Positions 33,774 through 45,859 of a DNA stretch of 64,000 bases are shown one piece after another. The position numbers and the translations under genes were made by a program. Each line of letters opens with the position of its first letter. Within the stretch, counting starts at the first letter, position 1. The notes under the pieces were generated by a model. The model made no database searches. It worked only from the letters and a program-made list of their open reading frames with translations, and had not been told where the DNA came from. Source of the DNA: Rutidosis leptorrhynchoides (lineage: Eukaryota; Streptophyta; Magnoliopsida; Asterales; Asteraceae); NCBI RefSeq assembly GCF_046630445.1, contig NC_092336.1, forward strand, positions 505,749,001 through 505,813,000, read 5' to 3'.

Positions 33774-35761
33774 TGTCACGACCCTACTTTTTCCGTTATC
33801 TTTTACCGCTAATTATTTAACGACCGTTAACTGTTAATTGTGCTACGTCATTTCTATGACCTATATTATTATATTAATGATAATATATTAATTATTATGT
33901 GTTATGTGAATATTTGTATTCATATTTTGAGATATACGTTTCTACGTGTCGCGGATTTCTATCCGGCGAATCTTTTCGGTTTTCAAACCAACGGTCGAGT
34001 TTTTGGGATATTTAAATCCTAAATATTTTAAATATGATATTTTAAGATCATATAATTATATAGGGTATTTATATTTATTTTTCGTCGCGCGTTTGTTATC
34101 TCTCCGAATTTTTAATCGCGTAAGCGTGTTTTCGCGTTTCGGGTTTCGTTCGGGCTTTCGGGCCACAAGTAAATCAATGTTTAAGTGAGATGGGCCAAGT
34201 GGGACCCACCCCACCCCTAGGATCGGCCGAAGCAATGGGAAGGGGGTATCCCCTTTTGTTTTCAATTTTTTTTTCATTTATTTTTCATTCCATATTTTCT
34301 TATCTAAACCTAATTGTCAAATTTGCTCTCATCCTCCCTCTCCTCTCCCTCTTTGCCGTCGCCAACCACACACCACAATATCATCATCATCATCAAATTT
34401 TATTACTTGGATCAAGGATTAATCTACATCAACGCGTTCCTCATTCCGTTCTCTACGCGATAACATCCATTGATTCTTGATTAGGGTATAAACTCTAACC
34501 CTGGAACTTTTGATTTTTCATTATATTTCTGTATTTTGATTATATATTTATAGTATGATGACTACTTGTTGTTGTAATGGTGTTTGTATGCATAGAATTA
34601 CTCATAAACACATGTTTTCGGTTTGATAAAATTGGGACAGCAGCTATTTCGTGTATTTCTGATATTGTGACTATTATAAAAGTTAAAATAAAGTATCTAT
34701 ATGAGTTCCTCTCATCAAGACATTAATTTTAGACTCCGGATTCATGCCGTTTCGATTCCCGGAGCCCTAAATATGATCAAAGTGGTATTTTGTTAAGATT
34801 GAAATGTAATTTTGGTATGAACCAGGTTTGATCCGACTTTGTGACCATATTTGGTGACTTTAGAGTGTGTTAGTGTGTTAGGACTGATGGTGGGGCGAAC
34901 TTTCATGTTCGGGTCATCTCAATCCGAGCCACGAATCACCCGTTATGTCAAAAACACGATTTTGAGTGAATTGAAGTTCCAAGTAGTGTAATGGCTATAC
35001 ATCACGACTTGTGGACTGTTCTTGGGGTGTTCTTGAGTGTACCAAAGTGTCGGGTGGTTTGCTTAGGCGGAGATATATGTAAGGCTCGCCGAAAACCGAC
35101 ACCCGGGGCTCAGGATACGACCCGATGAACTTTTGATTTAAAACTTATGACTAATTATTAAACTTATGATATAAATAATGGATTTCATTATCATATAATT
35201 ACTTATGATAAAAAAAAGTAATTATTATTATTTAAGACTTATGATATATATTTATTATATCATTTAATTAATACTTATGATTTAATTAACATTTTAATTA
35301 AACATATAATTAATAATACTTTATTATTAATGGAAAATACTTATGATAAGTATTAAACTTATATTATGAGATTATTATAATAAGACTTATAATAAGGATT
35401 GATTAATTATTTAATTATTATAAGGCTTAGTTATTATTTAATTATAATTTAATTATTAAATACTTATGATTTATTAATTATAATTAGAAACTTATGATAT
35501 GATTAATAAATCATTATTAATTAATAATACTTATGATATGATTTAAAATTTATTATTAATTAATAATACTTACATTATGACTAATATTTAATTAATTAAT
35601 TAAATACTTATGTTATATTAATTATATCATTTAAACTTATATTAACTTTAATAATTCATTTTAATTTAATTAAACTTATGTTATGACATAATTAGACATA
35701 TTTAACTTTAATAAACATTATAACTTACATTATTATTACAACTTACACTTTTAAAATTAAC

Positions 35762-35840
35762 GTTGACCATGTTTGACCAAGGTTGACTTTTGAGTTGACT
35801 TTCGGTTGACTTTGACTTTCAGTTGACTTTTGTTGACTTT
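35762..35840 (+). promoter_or_regulatory. W-box cluster in LTR of element B
   Basis: Eight TTGAC cores within about 80 bp, most as TTGACT or TTGACC in the same orientation. The same cluster is in the right LTR at 44593-44671. TTGAC[C/T] is the established binding core of WRKY factors, so this is a likely stress-responsive LTR promoter part; binding is inferred, not shown. Confidence 0.55.
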
Positions 35841-35880
35841 CTAATTAAGGAAACTTTCCTAAAATAGCAACTTTCTAAAT

Positions 35881-36027
35881 TTGAAAATTTTCCAAAAATA
35901 GAAACTTTCCAAAAATAGAAACTTTCCAAAAATAGAAACTTTCCAAAAATAGAAAGTTTCCAAAAATAGAAACTCTCAAAAAATAGAAACTTTCCAAAAA
36001 TAGAAACTTTCTAAAAATAGAAAGTGT
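35881..36027 (+). repeat. Short tandem repeat in LTR of element B
   Basis: About nine copies of a 16-bp unit like GAAACTTTCCAAAAATA, slightly variable. The right LTR has a similar array at about 44711-44835. Confidence 0.85.
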
Positions 36028-36227
36028 GTGTTCGTAAGCTGTTCCGATCAAACCAATGCATATTGAGTATTGTTCTATGACTACTTGCAACATGTACAAT
36101 AGCTATCATACTAAGACTTGACCTAAGTTAGTTATTTATATTGACCTGCTTTATTTATAAGTCGGCGTTGTGATCATTCCTGATCACTGTACTACATTTG
36201 TTGTTCGCTTATTTGTGTTGGTTACTT

Positions 36228-36740
36228 CGTTACTATTAAGGTGAGTTATAGTTCCGTTTTTACATACTTTTCAAAGTATATTTTTGGGATGTGATTACAT
36301 GCATTTTATTTCACGTTTAGACACAAGTGACAATTAAATTTAAATTATTCATTGTGAGTTAGACAAAAATATTTCCTAGTCTGGTAACTGTAATCATTGG
36401 TTTCTACCGGTGAACGCGAATCCTACGGATAGATCTATCGGGTTTGACAACCCCATTTCGAGCTAGTGGCGCTAGAAATTTATAATCAGAATGTTTAGTA
36501 CTTCGTATTTAGTTGTAGATACACTGTCCAGTGTATATTTTTATTGTGTTTGACAAGGGTAAATAAAGGGTTAAGTGGTTACCAGGTGGCTCATTGATAA
36601 TGGAATAATGTTTAATGTTTTCTAACATTTTTTAAATCTTGTGGTCTAAAGTTTATTCAATTATTTAAACCTATAATTCACTCAACCTTTGTGTTGACAG
36701 TTTACTCGCATGTTTTCACAGGTACTTGAGTTTATGTGAT
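36228..36740 (+). promoter_or_regulatory. Conserved LTR palindrome block, element B
   Basis: GATAGATCTATC (36428-36439), GGGTTTGACAACCC (36440-36453), CTAG..CTAG (36463-36475) and TTTAGTACTTCG (about 36494). The downstream part is CTCAACCTTTGTGTTGAC and TTTTCACAGGTACTTGAG near 36676-36730. Confidence 0.7.
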
Positions 36741-37046
36741 GCTTCCGCTGTGTTTAGAAGAGTCTGCATGCATTTGGGCAGATTTTAATGAAACAATTTA
36801 TGAAACTTTGGCTTGCATTCAGTTTTTGAATAATTAATACTTGTGGGTTGTTGACAATGTTTTGTGTCAACTTTGGATTATTAATATGTTGGGTTACTTT
36901 TAAACTACATATTTTGGTATGCTTTCCTTTTGGGGAAACTTTTGAAATAAAAGAATGCAACGTCGTTTGTTAAATTCATTTAAATTCGATCAAGCTGTGG
37001 GACCAAGTGATGGAGCCGTTAAGCGTATTGATGGGGCCATCATAGT

Positions 37047-37066
37047 TGGTATCAGAGCTCTGGTTG
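37047..37066 (+). promoter_or_regulatory. Primer-binding site of element B
   Basis: TGGTATCAGAGCTCTGGTTG, complementary to the initiator tRNA-Met 3' end in its first 12 bases. It lies four bases after the LTR. Confidence 0.9.
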
Positions 37067-37238
37067 TAGGGAACTAGGCGGTCTTAATGTGGTCAACCCG
37101 TGGTTCTTAGGGTGCATTAGAGTCTAGTCTACAGTCCGACCCTTTTGCTATAGCATTATTATGCATTTCATTTCGTATAAGTTATATCCTTACCATTTAT
37201 ATCTTTTGGTATGTGGTTTGCGGTTTTACTGTTTGCAG

Positions 37239-37667
37239 ATGTCGACTTCGTGCGATAACTCCGTTGCTGCTCCTGCTCCTCCGGCTGCTGCCAGACGTCG
37301 TGCTGGTCAACCTTTGATCGATGATCCTGTTCACTACTACTTTTCCACCCTTACTCATATGAACATGGCTTACAATGAAGTGACGCGTATTAATGCGCTT
37401 AGTGATTGTATGCGTACTTTGCCACATAACGAGATGATGGACCAGATTCGAGCTAGTATGGATTCATTTATTAGCTTCAAGAACAATATTGGGTTCGAGA
37501 ATCGTAAGCGTAACCGTGAAGTTGACGCTAGGTTCGAGGCTCTCGAGAGCACAGTTCGTAGTTTGAAGGCAGAGTTGGAAGAAGTGAAAGGAAAGTTGCG
37601 AAAGTATGAGCCTTCTGCCGAGACTCATGCTGGCCCAGCTTATCACACCCGCTCTAAGCAGATGTGA
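37239..37667 (+). CDS. ORF0 of element B, coiled-coil protein
   Basis: 142 intact codons between primer site and gag, from MSTSCDNSVAAPAPPAAARR to a TGA at 37665-37667. A short Ala/Pro/Arg-rich N-terminus is followed by a helical middle (YFSTLTHMNMAYNEVTRI). The C-terminal coiled coil is ALESTVRSLKAELEEVKGKL, near residues 105-124. The ATG follows a strong 3' splice-site-like sequence (TTTACTGTTTGCAG), as in element T, so it may be reached by splicing. No known domain. It is not the gag, which begins at 38106. Confidence 0.7.
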   Translation: MSTSCDNSVAAPAPPAAARRRAGQPLIDDPVHYYFSTLTHMNMAYNEVTRINALSDCMRTLPHNEMMDQIRASMDSFISFKNNIGFENRKRNREVDARFEALESTVRSLKAELEEVKGKLRKYEPSAETHAGPAYHTRSKQM

Positions 37668-38105
37668 TATGATGATTCATGATTGATAATTTATTTCATA
37701 AGACTTAATGTCCTTTCATACATACATTTTTGGGTTATGTACGGCGTTTTGCCGAGGATTTTATTAAGATTTTGTTATGGGATGTTTTTCATTATGTATG
37801 GATGGTTATTTTTATGACATCTATTATCATTATCACATTTTAATTCTGATGTTGTGACTCTTGGCATGTTATATTATGCGTAATGTAGATCATGTATGTT
37901 AGGTGCTATGTATGTTGTATGATGTTATCATAAAATATGTATGCATGTGGTGGTTATTTCTATAACAATCATAACTGTCATGTTATTACTCATAGTGTTT
38001 ATTGACTATTATTTTAATGGTTAATCTTTTCGTGTTCGATCTATTCCTTTATAACACTGGTATTATTCTTAGTACTAACGGTTGTGTTATTCTGTTTTGA
38101 AGATC
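37668..38105. other. Spacer between ORF0 and gag of element B
   Basis: AT-rich, no ORF. It may carry leader structure for gag translation; nothing specific was identified. Confidence 0.4.
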
Positions 38106-39605
38106 ATGCCTCATAGAGAGTCCAACGAAGCCCGTATGTAACGTCTTATTACCGAAGGGATAGCTTCTGCTATGGCAGTGAATGCTAATGCTAATGCGAA
38201 CAACAATCAGGTGGGATGCTCCCACAAAACGTTCATGGCAAGTCGTCCACAGGAATTCAGTGGTACGGAAGGACCTATAGGACTTAACCGCTGGTTCGAG
38301 AAAATCGAGTCTATTTTCAGGGTTAGTCGAGTCCGAGAGGAGGACAAGGTTAGTTTTGCTAGCTGCACTCTTAAGGATAGTGCATTGACCTGGTGGAACA
38401 ACTTGGTTAATAGTTTGGGAAATGATGTGGCTTATGGTTTAACTTGGAATAATTTCAAGGAAAGAATGATCACCCACTACCGTCCTAGGAGTGAGCTTAA
38501 GAAGCTAGAGGTTGAACTTAAGAACTTGAAAATGAAGGGCACCGAATTAGATGCTTACTAGCAGAGATTCTTTGAGTTGACTTTGTTGTGCCCTAATGTT
38601 TATGCCGATGAAAATCTTAAGATCGAAGCTTACATTGATGGGTTGTCCGAGAAAATTGAACATGGGGTTGAATCTAGTGAGCCCCAGACTATTGAGGCCG
38701 CGATGTTGATGGCTCATAAGTTGAATGATAAGATCTTGAGAAGAAGTAAGGCTGCTGTAACCGAACCCAGTGAAGAGACTGTTAAGAAAGCTGATAATGG
38801 GAAGAGAAAGTGGGATAATAACCGCAATCAAAGCCAAGGTCAGTAGAAAAAGCAGGATACTTCTGGTTCAAATAACCGCAGTCAGCGTGTGTGCCCACGT
38901 TGTTACAAGGCTCATGATGGTTTCTGTACCATGACTTGCAAGAGGTGTTCCAAACAGGGACACATTGCTAAGGATTGTACGGTGCTTCTGCCGGGTTCTG
39001 CTACTCCTACCGCAGGTGGTAATAATGGTAATAATGGTAATAATGTTGATAATAGAGGTAGGAATGGTAATGGTAATGGTAATGAAAAGTCGAATAATGG
39101 TGGTAATCATAGGGTTTGTTACGAGTGTGGGAAGCCGGGGCATTTTCGTGATGCCTGTCCCAACAAGAAGACTGCAGAGACTGCACGTGGTAGAGCATTC
39201 AACATTAACGCTAGGGATGCTGAGGAAGATCCTAAACTTGTTACTGGTACGTTCTCGGTCAACGATTTATCAGTTTATTTACTATTTGATTCAGGGGCTG
39301 ATTTGAGTTTTGTGTCGAGTAAATTAAGTTCAAAAATCAAAACACCGTTAACTCTTTTAGACAATACTTATGTTGTTGAAATAGCTAATGGTAAGGTACT
39401 CACTGCTAAGACTATGTATCGTAAGTGTAACATTAATCTGGCGGGTAGAGATTTTGAGATAGATTTGGTACCGATTGAACTTGGTAGTTTTGACATTGTC
39501 ATTGGGATGGATTGGTTATCTGCGAATCGTGCTGAGATTGTGTGTTATGATAAAGCTATTCGTATTACTAATGTGAGGAGAGCCACTGATGGTTTTTGGA
39601 GATAA
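38106..39605 (+). pseudogene. gag-protease of element B
   Basis: From the ATG at 38106 the frame holds three stops: TAA 38139-38141, TAG 38559-38561 and TAG 38844-38846. The gag core is clear (FEKIESIFRVSRVREED, SALTWWNNLVNS). Two CCHC knuckles follow (CKRCSKQGHIAKDC near 38938, CYECGKPGHFRDAC near 39118), separated by an Asn/Gly-rich repeat. The protease active site is LLFDSGADLSFVSSK near 39282. A frameshift near 39575 separates it from the RT frame. Confidence 0.88.
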
Positions 39606-42576
39606 GAAATGCCAACAGTTAAATCTTATTAGCTGTTTGAAAGTTCTTAAACATCTTCGCAAAGGCTGTCATGCTATTCTAGCCCATGTTGTTGATTCCG
39701 AAAAAGAAACGAAGAGCGTTGGAGATGTTCATATTGTTAGAGATTTTCCCGACGTATTTCCTGAAGATTTACCTGGCCTTCTGCCGCAACGCGCGGTAGA
39801 ATTTCAAATTGATCTTGTTCCCGGTGCTGCTCCTGTAGCACGTGCCCCTTATCGTCTTGCGCCTTCTGAACTTCAAGAATTGTCGAGTCAACTCCGTGAG
39901 TTGTTAAACAAGGGTTTTATTCGTCCTAGTTCATCCCCTTGGGGAACTCCTGTTCTGTTTGTTAAGAAGAAGGATGATTCTTTTCGTTTGTGCATTGATT
40001 ATCGTGAGTTGAACAAGCTTACTATTAAAAACCGTTATCCTCTTCTGAGAATTGATGATCTGTTCGATCAGCTTCAGGGTTCATCTGTTTATTCAAAAAT
40101 CGATCTTCGTTCCGGCTATCATCAGTTACGTGTTAAGGAATCTGATGTTTCAAAAAATGCTTTTCGCACCCGTTACGGTCACTTTGAGTTTCTTGTTATG
40201 CCGTTCGGATTGACAAATGCACCTACTGTGTTCATGGATCTCATGAACCGTGTGTGTAGACCCTATCTGGACAAGTTCGTTATTGTGTTCATCGACGACA
40301 TCCTTATTTATTCGAAGAGTGATGAAGAGTACGAGGAACATTTGAGGTTAGTGCTTGATCTGTTGAGAAAAGAAGAGTTGTACGCTAAGTTCTCTAAGTG
40401 TGCATTCTGGTTACAAGAAGTTCAATTCCTTGAACATATTGTTAGTAAACAAGGGATACAAGTTGATCCTGCTAAGATTGAGGCGATTGAAAGGTGGGAA
40501 ACTCCGAAAACTCCTACTCAGATTCGTCAGTTCCTAGGATTAGCAGGTTACTATCGAAGGTTCATTCAAGATTTCTCTCGTATTGCAAAACCTCTGACTG
40601 CTTTAACGCATAAAGGGAAGAAATACGAGTGGAAGGATGAACAAGAGACTGCTTTTCAGACTTTAAAGAAGAAGTTGACTACCGCTCCGATATTGTCACT
40701 ACCTGAGGGTAATGATGATTTTGTTGTTTATTGTGATGCTTTGCGTCAAGGATTTGGTTGTGTTTTGATGCAACGAAAGAAAGTTATTGCGTACGCGTCA
40801 CGTCAGTTGAAGATTCACGAGCAGAACTATACAACTCATGATTTAGAGTTGGGGGCCGTTGTTTTTGCACTTAAGATTTGGAGACATTATTTGTATGGAG
40901 TCAAGAGTACTGTGTACACAGATCACAAAAGTCTTCAACATATCTTCGATCAGAAACAGTTGAACATGAGACAACGAAGATGGATTGAGACGTTGAACTA
41001 TTACGATTGTGAACTTTTGTATCATCCGGGTAAGGCCAATGTTGTGGCGGATGCGTTGAGTCGTAAAGAAAGGGCTGAACCTCGCAGGTTTAGAGCCTTG
41101 AATATGACAATTAGAACAAACCTCGCAAGGCAGATTCTTGAGGCACAACAAGAAGCCTTAAAGGAAGAGAATTTTGTGAAGGAGAACATAAGAGGAATGG
41201 CTAAGAAATTTGAGATTCGAGCAGATGGTACTAGGTACTTTGCAGGACGTCTTTGGGTTCCGAAGTTTGGGGAACTACGACAACTTGTTTTGGATGAGGC
41301 TCATAAGTCTAGGTACTCTATTCATCCTGGTTCAGGAAAGATGTATCATGATCTTAAGGAGCTGTATTGGTGGCCAAATTTGAAAGGTGATGTGGCTACG
41401 TATGTGGCTAAGTGTTTGACCTGTGCTAAGGTTAAAGCTGAACATCAAAAACCGTCTGGACTTTTGGTGCAACCCGAGATTCCCGAGTGGAAGTGGGAAG
41501 GAATTACAATGGATTTCATTACTAAGTTACCGAGAGTTGCGGGTTGCTATGACACTATTTGGGTGATTGTAGATCGACTCACTAAGTCGGCTCACTTTTT
41601 GCCGATTAGGGAAACAGATTCAATGGAGAAGCTTACTCGTTTGTACTTGAAGGAGATTGTTTCTAGACATGGTGTTCCTGTATCCATTATTTCGGACCGA
41701 GACAGTCGACTTGTATCAAGGTTTTGGCGATCCTTACAGGAAGCCTTGGGAACTAGGTTAGATATGAGCACCGCTTATCATCCTCAAACAGATGGTCAGA
41801 GCAAAAGGACCATTCAGACTTTAGAAGATATGTTACGAGCGTGTGTTATTGATTTTGGTAATGGGTGGGATAAATACTTGCCGCTAGCTAAGTTTTCTTA
41901 TAACAACAGTTATCACGCAAGTATTCAAGCCGCACCGTTTGAAGCTCTGTATGGTAGGAAGTGTAGGTCTCCTGTCTGTTGGAATGAGGTTGGGGATGCT
42001 CAACTCACATGTCTAGAAATTATTCACGAGACTACCGAGAAGATTGTACAGATTAAGGAAAGATTGAGAACTGCTAGAAGTCGGCAAAAGAGTTATGCCG
42101 ACAGGGGAAGGAAAGATGTAGAATTTCAAGTTGGTGATCATGTTATGTTAAAGGTTTCACCTTGGAAGGGTGTGATCCGTGTTGGTAAAAGGGAAAAGTT
42201 AAGTCCTCATTTTGTTGGACCGTTTGAGATTGTTGAGAGAGTTGGACCGGCGGCTTATCGTTTGAAATTGCCACAAGAACTCAGTGTTGTTCACGATGTT
42301 TTTCATGTATCGAACTTAAAGAAGTGTTTGGCCGAGGCCGATACGACTATTCCTCTGGAAGAACTTCATGTTGATAAGCAACTACACTTTATTGAGGAAC
42401 CCATTGAAATTATGGATCGAGAAGTTAAGACTCTTAAGCAGAGCCGAATTCCTATTGTCCGGGTTAGATGGAACGCTAGACGCGGTCCCGAGTTCACTTG
42501 GGAGCGTGAAGATCAGATGAAGCAGAAGTACCCGCATTTGTTCCCAGATGCTGAGTCAACCCCTGCACCTGCTTAA
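39589..42576 (+). CDS. pol of element B: RT, RNase H, integrase, chromodomain-type end
   Basis: 995 codons without a stop. RT spans about residues 60-290 with [18 protein letters not shown] and the FIDD catalytic pair near residue 236. RNase H is at about 380-500 ([29 protein letters not shown]). The integrase zinc finger is [17 protein letters not shown] to CLTCAKVK, and the core has MDFITKL and SDRDSRL. The third catalytic residue is Lys instead of Glu (DGQSKRTIQ, codon 739 at 41803-41805). The C-terminal end reads [17 protein letters not shown]. It begins inside the gag-protease end after a frameshift, so it is not expressible as a normal polyprotein. Confidence 0.92.
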   Translation: MVFGDKKCQQLNLISCLKVLKHLRKGCHAILAHVVDSEKETKSVGDVHIVRDFPDVFPEDLPGLLPQRAVEFQIDLVPGAAPVARAPYRLAPSELQELSSQLRELLNKGFIRPSSSPWGTPVLFVKKKDDSFRLCIDYRELNKLTIKNRYPLLRIDDLFDQLQGSSVYSKIDLRSGYHQLRVKESDVSKNAFRTRYGHFEFLVMPFGLTNAPTVFMDLMNRVCRPYLDKFVIVFIDDILIYSKSDEEYEEHLRLVLDLLRKEELYAKFSKCAFWLQEVQFLEHIVSKQGIQVDPAKIEAIERWETPKTPTQIRQFLGLAGYYRRFIQDFSRIAKPLTALTHKGKKYEWKDEQETAFQTLKKKLTTAPILSLPEGNDDFVVYCDALRQGFGCVLMQRKKVIAYASRQLKIHEQNYTTHDLELGAVVFALKIWRHYLYGVKSTVYTDHKSLQHIFDQKQLNMRQRRWIETLNYYDCELLYHPGKANVVADALSRKERAEPRRFRALNMTIRTNLARQILEAQQEALKEENFVKENIRGMAKKFEIRADGTRYFAGRLWVPKFGELRQLVLDEAHKSRYSIHPGSGKMYHDLKELYWWPNLKGDVATYVAKCLTCAKVKAEHQKPSGLLVQPEIPEWKWEGITMDFITKLPRVAGCYDTIWVIVDRLTKSAHFLPIRETDSMEKLTRLYLKEIVSRHGVPVSIISDRDSRLVSRFWRSLQEALGTRLDMSTAYHPQTDGQSKRTIQTLEDMLRACVIDFGNGWDKYLPLAKFSYNNSYHASIQAAPFEALYGRKCRSPVCWNEVGDAQLTCLEIIHETTEKIVQIKERLRTARSRQKSYADRGRKDVEFQVGDHVMLKVSPWKGVIRVGKREKLSPHFVGPFEIVERVGPAAYRLKLPQELSVVHDVFHVSNLKKCLAEADTTIPLEELHVDKQLHFIEEPIEIMDREVKTLKQSRIPIVRVRWNARRGPEFTWEREDQMKQKYPHLFPDAESTPAPA

Positions 42577-42610
42577 ATTTCGGGACGAAATTTACGTAAC
42601 GGGAAGGTAC
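42577..42610 (+). promoter_or_regulatory. Polypurine tract region of element B
   Basis: AAATTTCGGGACGAAATTTA followed by ACGGGAAGGTAC directly before the right LTR. Confidence 0.7.
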
Positions 42611-44592
42611 AGTCACGACCCCACTTTTTTCGTTATCTTTTACCGCTAATTATTTAACGACCGTTAACTGTTAATTGTGCTACGTCATTTCTATGACCTA
42701 TATTATTATATTAATGATAATATATTAATTATTATGTGTTATGTGAATATTTGTATTCATATTTTGAGATATACGTTTCTACGTGTCGCGGATTTCTATC
42801 CGGCGAATCTTTTCGATTTTCAAACCAACGGTCGAGTTTTTGGGATATTTAAATCCTAAATATTTTAAATATGATATTTTAAGATCATATAATTATATAG
42901 GGTATTTATATTTATTTTTCGTCGCGCGTTTGTTATCTCTCCGAATTTTTAATCGCGTAAGCGTGTTTTCGCGTTTCGGGTTTCGTTCGGGCTTTCAGGC
43001 CACAAGTAAATCAATGTTTAAGTGAGATGGGCCAAGTGGGACCCACCCCACCCCTAGGATCAGCCGAAGCAATAGGGAGGGGGTATCCCCTTTTGTTTTC
43101 AATTTTTTTTTCATTTATTTTTCATTCCATATTTTCTTATCTAAACCTAATTGTCAAATTTGCTCTCATCCTCCCTCTCCTCTCCCTCTTGGCCGTCACC
43201 AACCACACACCACAACATCATCATCATCATTTTTTATTACTTGGATCAAGGATTAATCTACACCAACGCGTTCCTCATTCCGTTCTCTACGCGATAACAT
43301 CCATTGATTCTTGATTAGGGTATAAACTCTAACCCTAGAACTTTTGATTTTTCATTATATTTCTGTATTTTAATTATATATTAATAGTATGATGATTACT
43401 TGTTGTTGTAATGGTGTTTGTATGCATAGAATTACTCATAAACACATGTTTTCGGTTTGATAAAATTGGGACAGCAGTTATTTCGTGTATTTTTGATATT
43501 TTGACTGTTATAAAAGTTAAAATAAAGTATCTAGATGAGTTCCTCTCATCAAGACATTAATTTTAGACTCCGGATTCATGTCGTTTCGATTCCCGGAGCC
43601 CTAAATATGATCAAAGTGGTATTTTGTTAAGATTGAAATGTGATTTTGGTATGAACCAGGTTTGGTCCGACTTTGTGACCATATTTGGTGACTTTAGGGT
43701 GTGTTAGTGTGTTAGGACTGATGGTGGGGCAAACTTTCATGTTCGGGTCATCTCAATCCGAGTCACGAATCACCCGTTATGTCAAAAACACGATTTTGAG
43801 TGAATTGAAGTTCCAAGTAGTGTAATGGCTGTACATCACGACTTGTGGACTGTTCTTGGGGTGTTCTTGAGTGTACCAAAGTGTCAGGTGGTTTGCTTAG
43901 GCGGAGATATATGTAAGGCTCGCCGAAAACCGACACCCGGGGCTCAGGATACGACCCGATGAACTTTTGATTTAAAACTTATGACTAATTATTAAACTTA
44001 TGATATAAATAATGGATTTCATTATCATATAATTACTTATGATAAAAAAGTAATTATTATTATTTAATACTTATGATATATATTTATTATATCATTTAAT
44101 TAATACTTATGATTTAATTAACATTTTAATTAAACATATGATTAATAATACTTTATTATTAATGGAAAATACTTATGATAAGTATTAAACTTATATTATG
44201 AGATTATTATAATAAGACTTATAATAAGGATTGATTAATTATTTAATTATTATAAGGCTTAGTTATTTTTTAATTATAATTTAATTATTAAATACTTATG
44301 ATTTAATAATTATAATTAGAAACTTATGATATGATTAATAAATCATTATTAATTAATAATACTTATGATATGATTTAAAATTTATTATTAATTAATAATA
44401 CTTACATTATGACTAATATTTAATTAATTAATTAAATACCTATGTTATATTAATTATATCATTTAAACTTATATTAACTTTAATAATTCATTTTAATTTA
44501 ATTAAACTTATGTTATGACATAATTAGACATATTTAACTTTAATAAACATTATAACTTACATTATTATTACAACTTACACTTTTAAAATTAA

Positions 44593-44671
44593 CGTTGACC
44601 ATGTTTGACCAAGGTTGACTTTTGAGTTGACTTTCGGTTGACTTTGACTTTCAGTTGACTTTTGTTGACTT
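44593..44671 (+). promoter_or_regulatory. W-box cluster, copy in right LTR of element B
   Basis: Same arrangement as 35762-35840, kept in the second LTR. Confidence 0.55.
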
Positions 44672-44710
44672 TCTAATTAAGGAAACTTTCCTAAAATAGC
44701 AACTTTCTAA

Positions 44711-44835
44711 ATTTGGAAACTTTCCAAAAATAGAAACGTTCCAAAAATAGAAACTTTCCAAAAATAGAAACTTTCCAAAAATAGAAACTTTCCAAAAATG
44801 GAAACCTGCTAAAAATAGAAACTTTCTAAAAATAA
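44711..44835 (+). repeat. Short tandem repeat, copy in right LTR of element B
   Basis: Same 16-bp unit as 35881-36027, with fewer copies and more variants. Confidence 0.8.
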
Positions 44836-44937
44836 AAAGTGTGTGTCCGTAAGCTGTTCCGATCAAACCAATGCATATTGAGTATTGTTCTATGACTACT
44901 TGCAACATGTACAATAGCTATCATACTAAGACTTGAC

Positions 44938-45037
44938 CACGCGATGTTTGTAAAATGTAACATATAGAGGTCAAGTACCACGCGATGTAACCATATATTA
45001 TTGTATTCGTCCTTATGGATTAGGATGGGTTATTATA
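44938..45037 (+). repeat. Tail of the 5' LTR of element A
   Basis: Resembles the last ~100 bp of the LTRs of D and C (CATATAGAGGTCAAGTACC, then TTAGGATGGGTTATTATA). Two bases later comes the primer site. Confidence 0.65.
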
Positions 45038-45039
45038 TG

Positions 45040-45056
45040 TGGTATCAGAGCGGTGG
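45040..45056 (+). promoter_or_regulatory. Primer-binding site of element A
   Basis: TGGTATCAGAGCGGTGG, initiator tRNA-Met type; the same wording recurs at 51271 (D) and 56330 (C). Confidence 0.88.
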
Positions 45057-45425
45057 TCTTAGCGAACCAGGTCTTGCATTAGTGTGTCTAACTGATAGAT
45101 ATTAAGATGCATTAATGAGTCTGGACTTCGACCGTGTCTGCATGTCAAAAGTTTTTGCTTATCATTTTTGTCGGAAATTACCTGCTTATCATCTTAAGTC
45201 TAAACGCGTCTTACTGCATTCATTGTATAGATAGTGTATAGACAAAATTCATATCTTAGCGTATCTATTACTGTAAACTTTGCCTAACATATTCCGTAAA
45301 TTCCTCCGTAATCTACGAAATCTTTTTCTCTCTATATATATATATAGATATTCTATGTAATTAGAATACCATCCGATAGCCAGAAATCACTTCATATTGA
45401 AAAATCCTTTATTCAATCGTACGAA

Positions 45426-45859
45426 ATGGAACTCTCCACTAGTTCAAGTCCCTCGAATTCCGATATGGAGTTTCACTCGAGCTCCGAAAGCAGTGTGACC
45501 GGAATGGATCAACCAATTAGCCATCATCTATTCTGGATGAACTGGGGATGGGTTCGTTGTCTACTTAGTCATTGGATACAAGAAGAAGGTGATCCCTTCC
45601 ATCCACAACATTGCCCTCTTGGAGAAGAACCTGAAGCACTTACCGGCGAACCTGTCTGAGACACCATTTTCTCTCTCATTTCCAAAGTGTCTCGTCACGA
45701 CTACATATTATCTCAAATTCTAGATCTTATTCATCCGCTCGTCCGAACCACCAATCATCCCGGTGTAATAGAAGATGTCAACGAGCTTCGCGCTCGAGTA
45801 TTGGCTTTGGAGAATGTGGTGCAAAGGTTACAAGAACCAGCATCAACACCGGCATCAAC
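45426..45859 (+). pseudogene. ORF0 of element A, interrupted by element C
   Basis: Starts MELSTSSSPSNSDMEF and continues with a Ser/Glu-rich N-terminus, a Trp-rich motif FWMNWGWVRCLL and a Pro/acidic segment. A TGA lies at 45657-45659. It then runs in the same frame through SRHDYILSQILDLIHPLVR to a coiled coil (VNELRARVLALENVVQRLQ). It is cut at 45859 by element C; the downstream part lies at 63827-64000. Confidence 0.7.

Larger units (their letters stand above)
33774..37042 (+). repeat. Left (5') LTR of element B
   Basis: About 3.27 kb, TGTCACGACC...CATCA. In order it holds a GC-richer region near 34190-34240, a region rich in ACTTATGA phrases (35140-35740), a W-box cluster (35762-35840), a tandem repeat (35881-36027) and the conserved palindrome block (36228-36740). 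Confidence 0.85.
33774..44937 (+). mobile_element. Element B: Tekay-type chromovirus, right LTR truncated
   Basis: Left LTR 33774-37042, primer site 37047-37058, ORF0 37239-37667, gag-pol 38106-42576, right LTR 42611-44937. The right LTR follows the left LTR closely, then stops at 44937 where the left copy has about 920 further bases; beyond that is the tail of element A's LTR. B therefore inserted in A's LTR and a later deletion removed B's right end plus part of A's LTR. No right-hand target duplication can be checked; the left flank is AGTGT (33769-33773). Confidence 0.88.
42611..44937 (+). repeat. Right LTR of element B, 3' truncated
   Basis: Homologous to the first ~2.35 kb of the left LTR; begins AGTCACGACC (first base changed from T). 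It stops after ACTAAGACTTGACC at 44937, so it lacks the conserved palindrome block. Confidence 0.85.

Noticed and set aside
35886..36027. CRISPR-like array (regular short repeats)
   Set aside because: The repeats are directly adjacent without spacers, and lie in a plant LTR.
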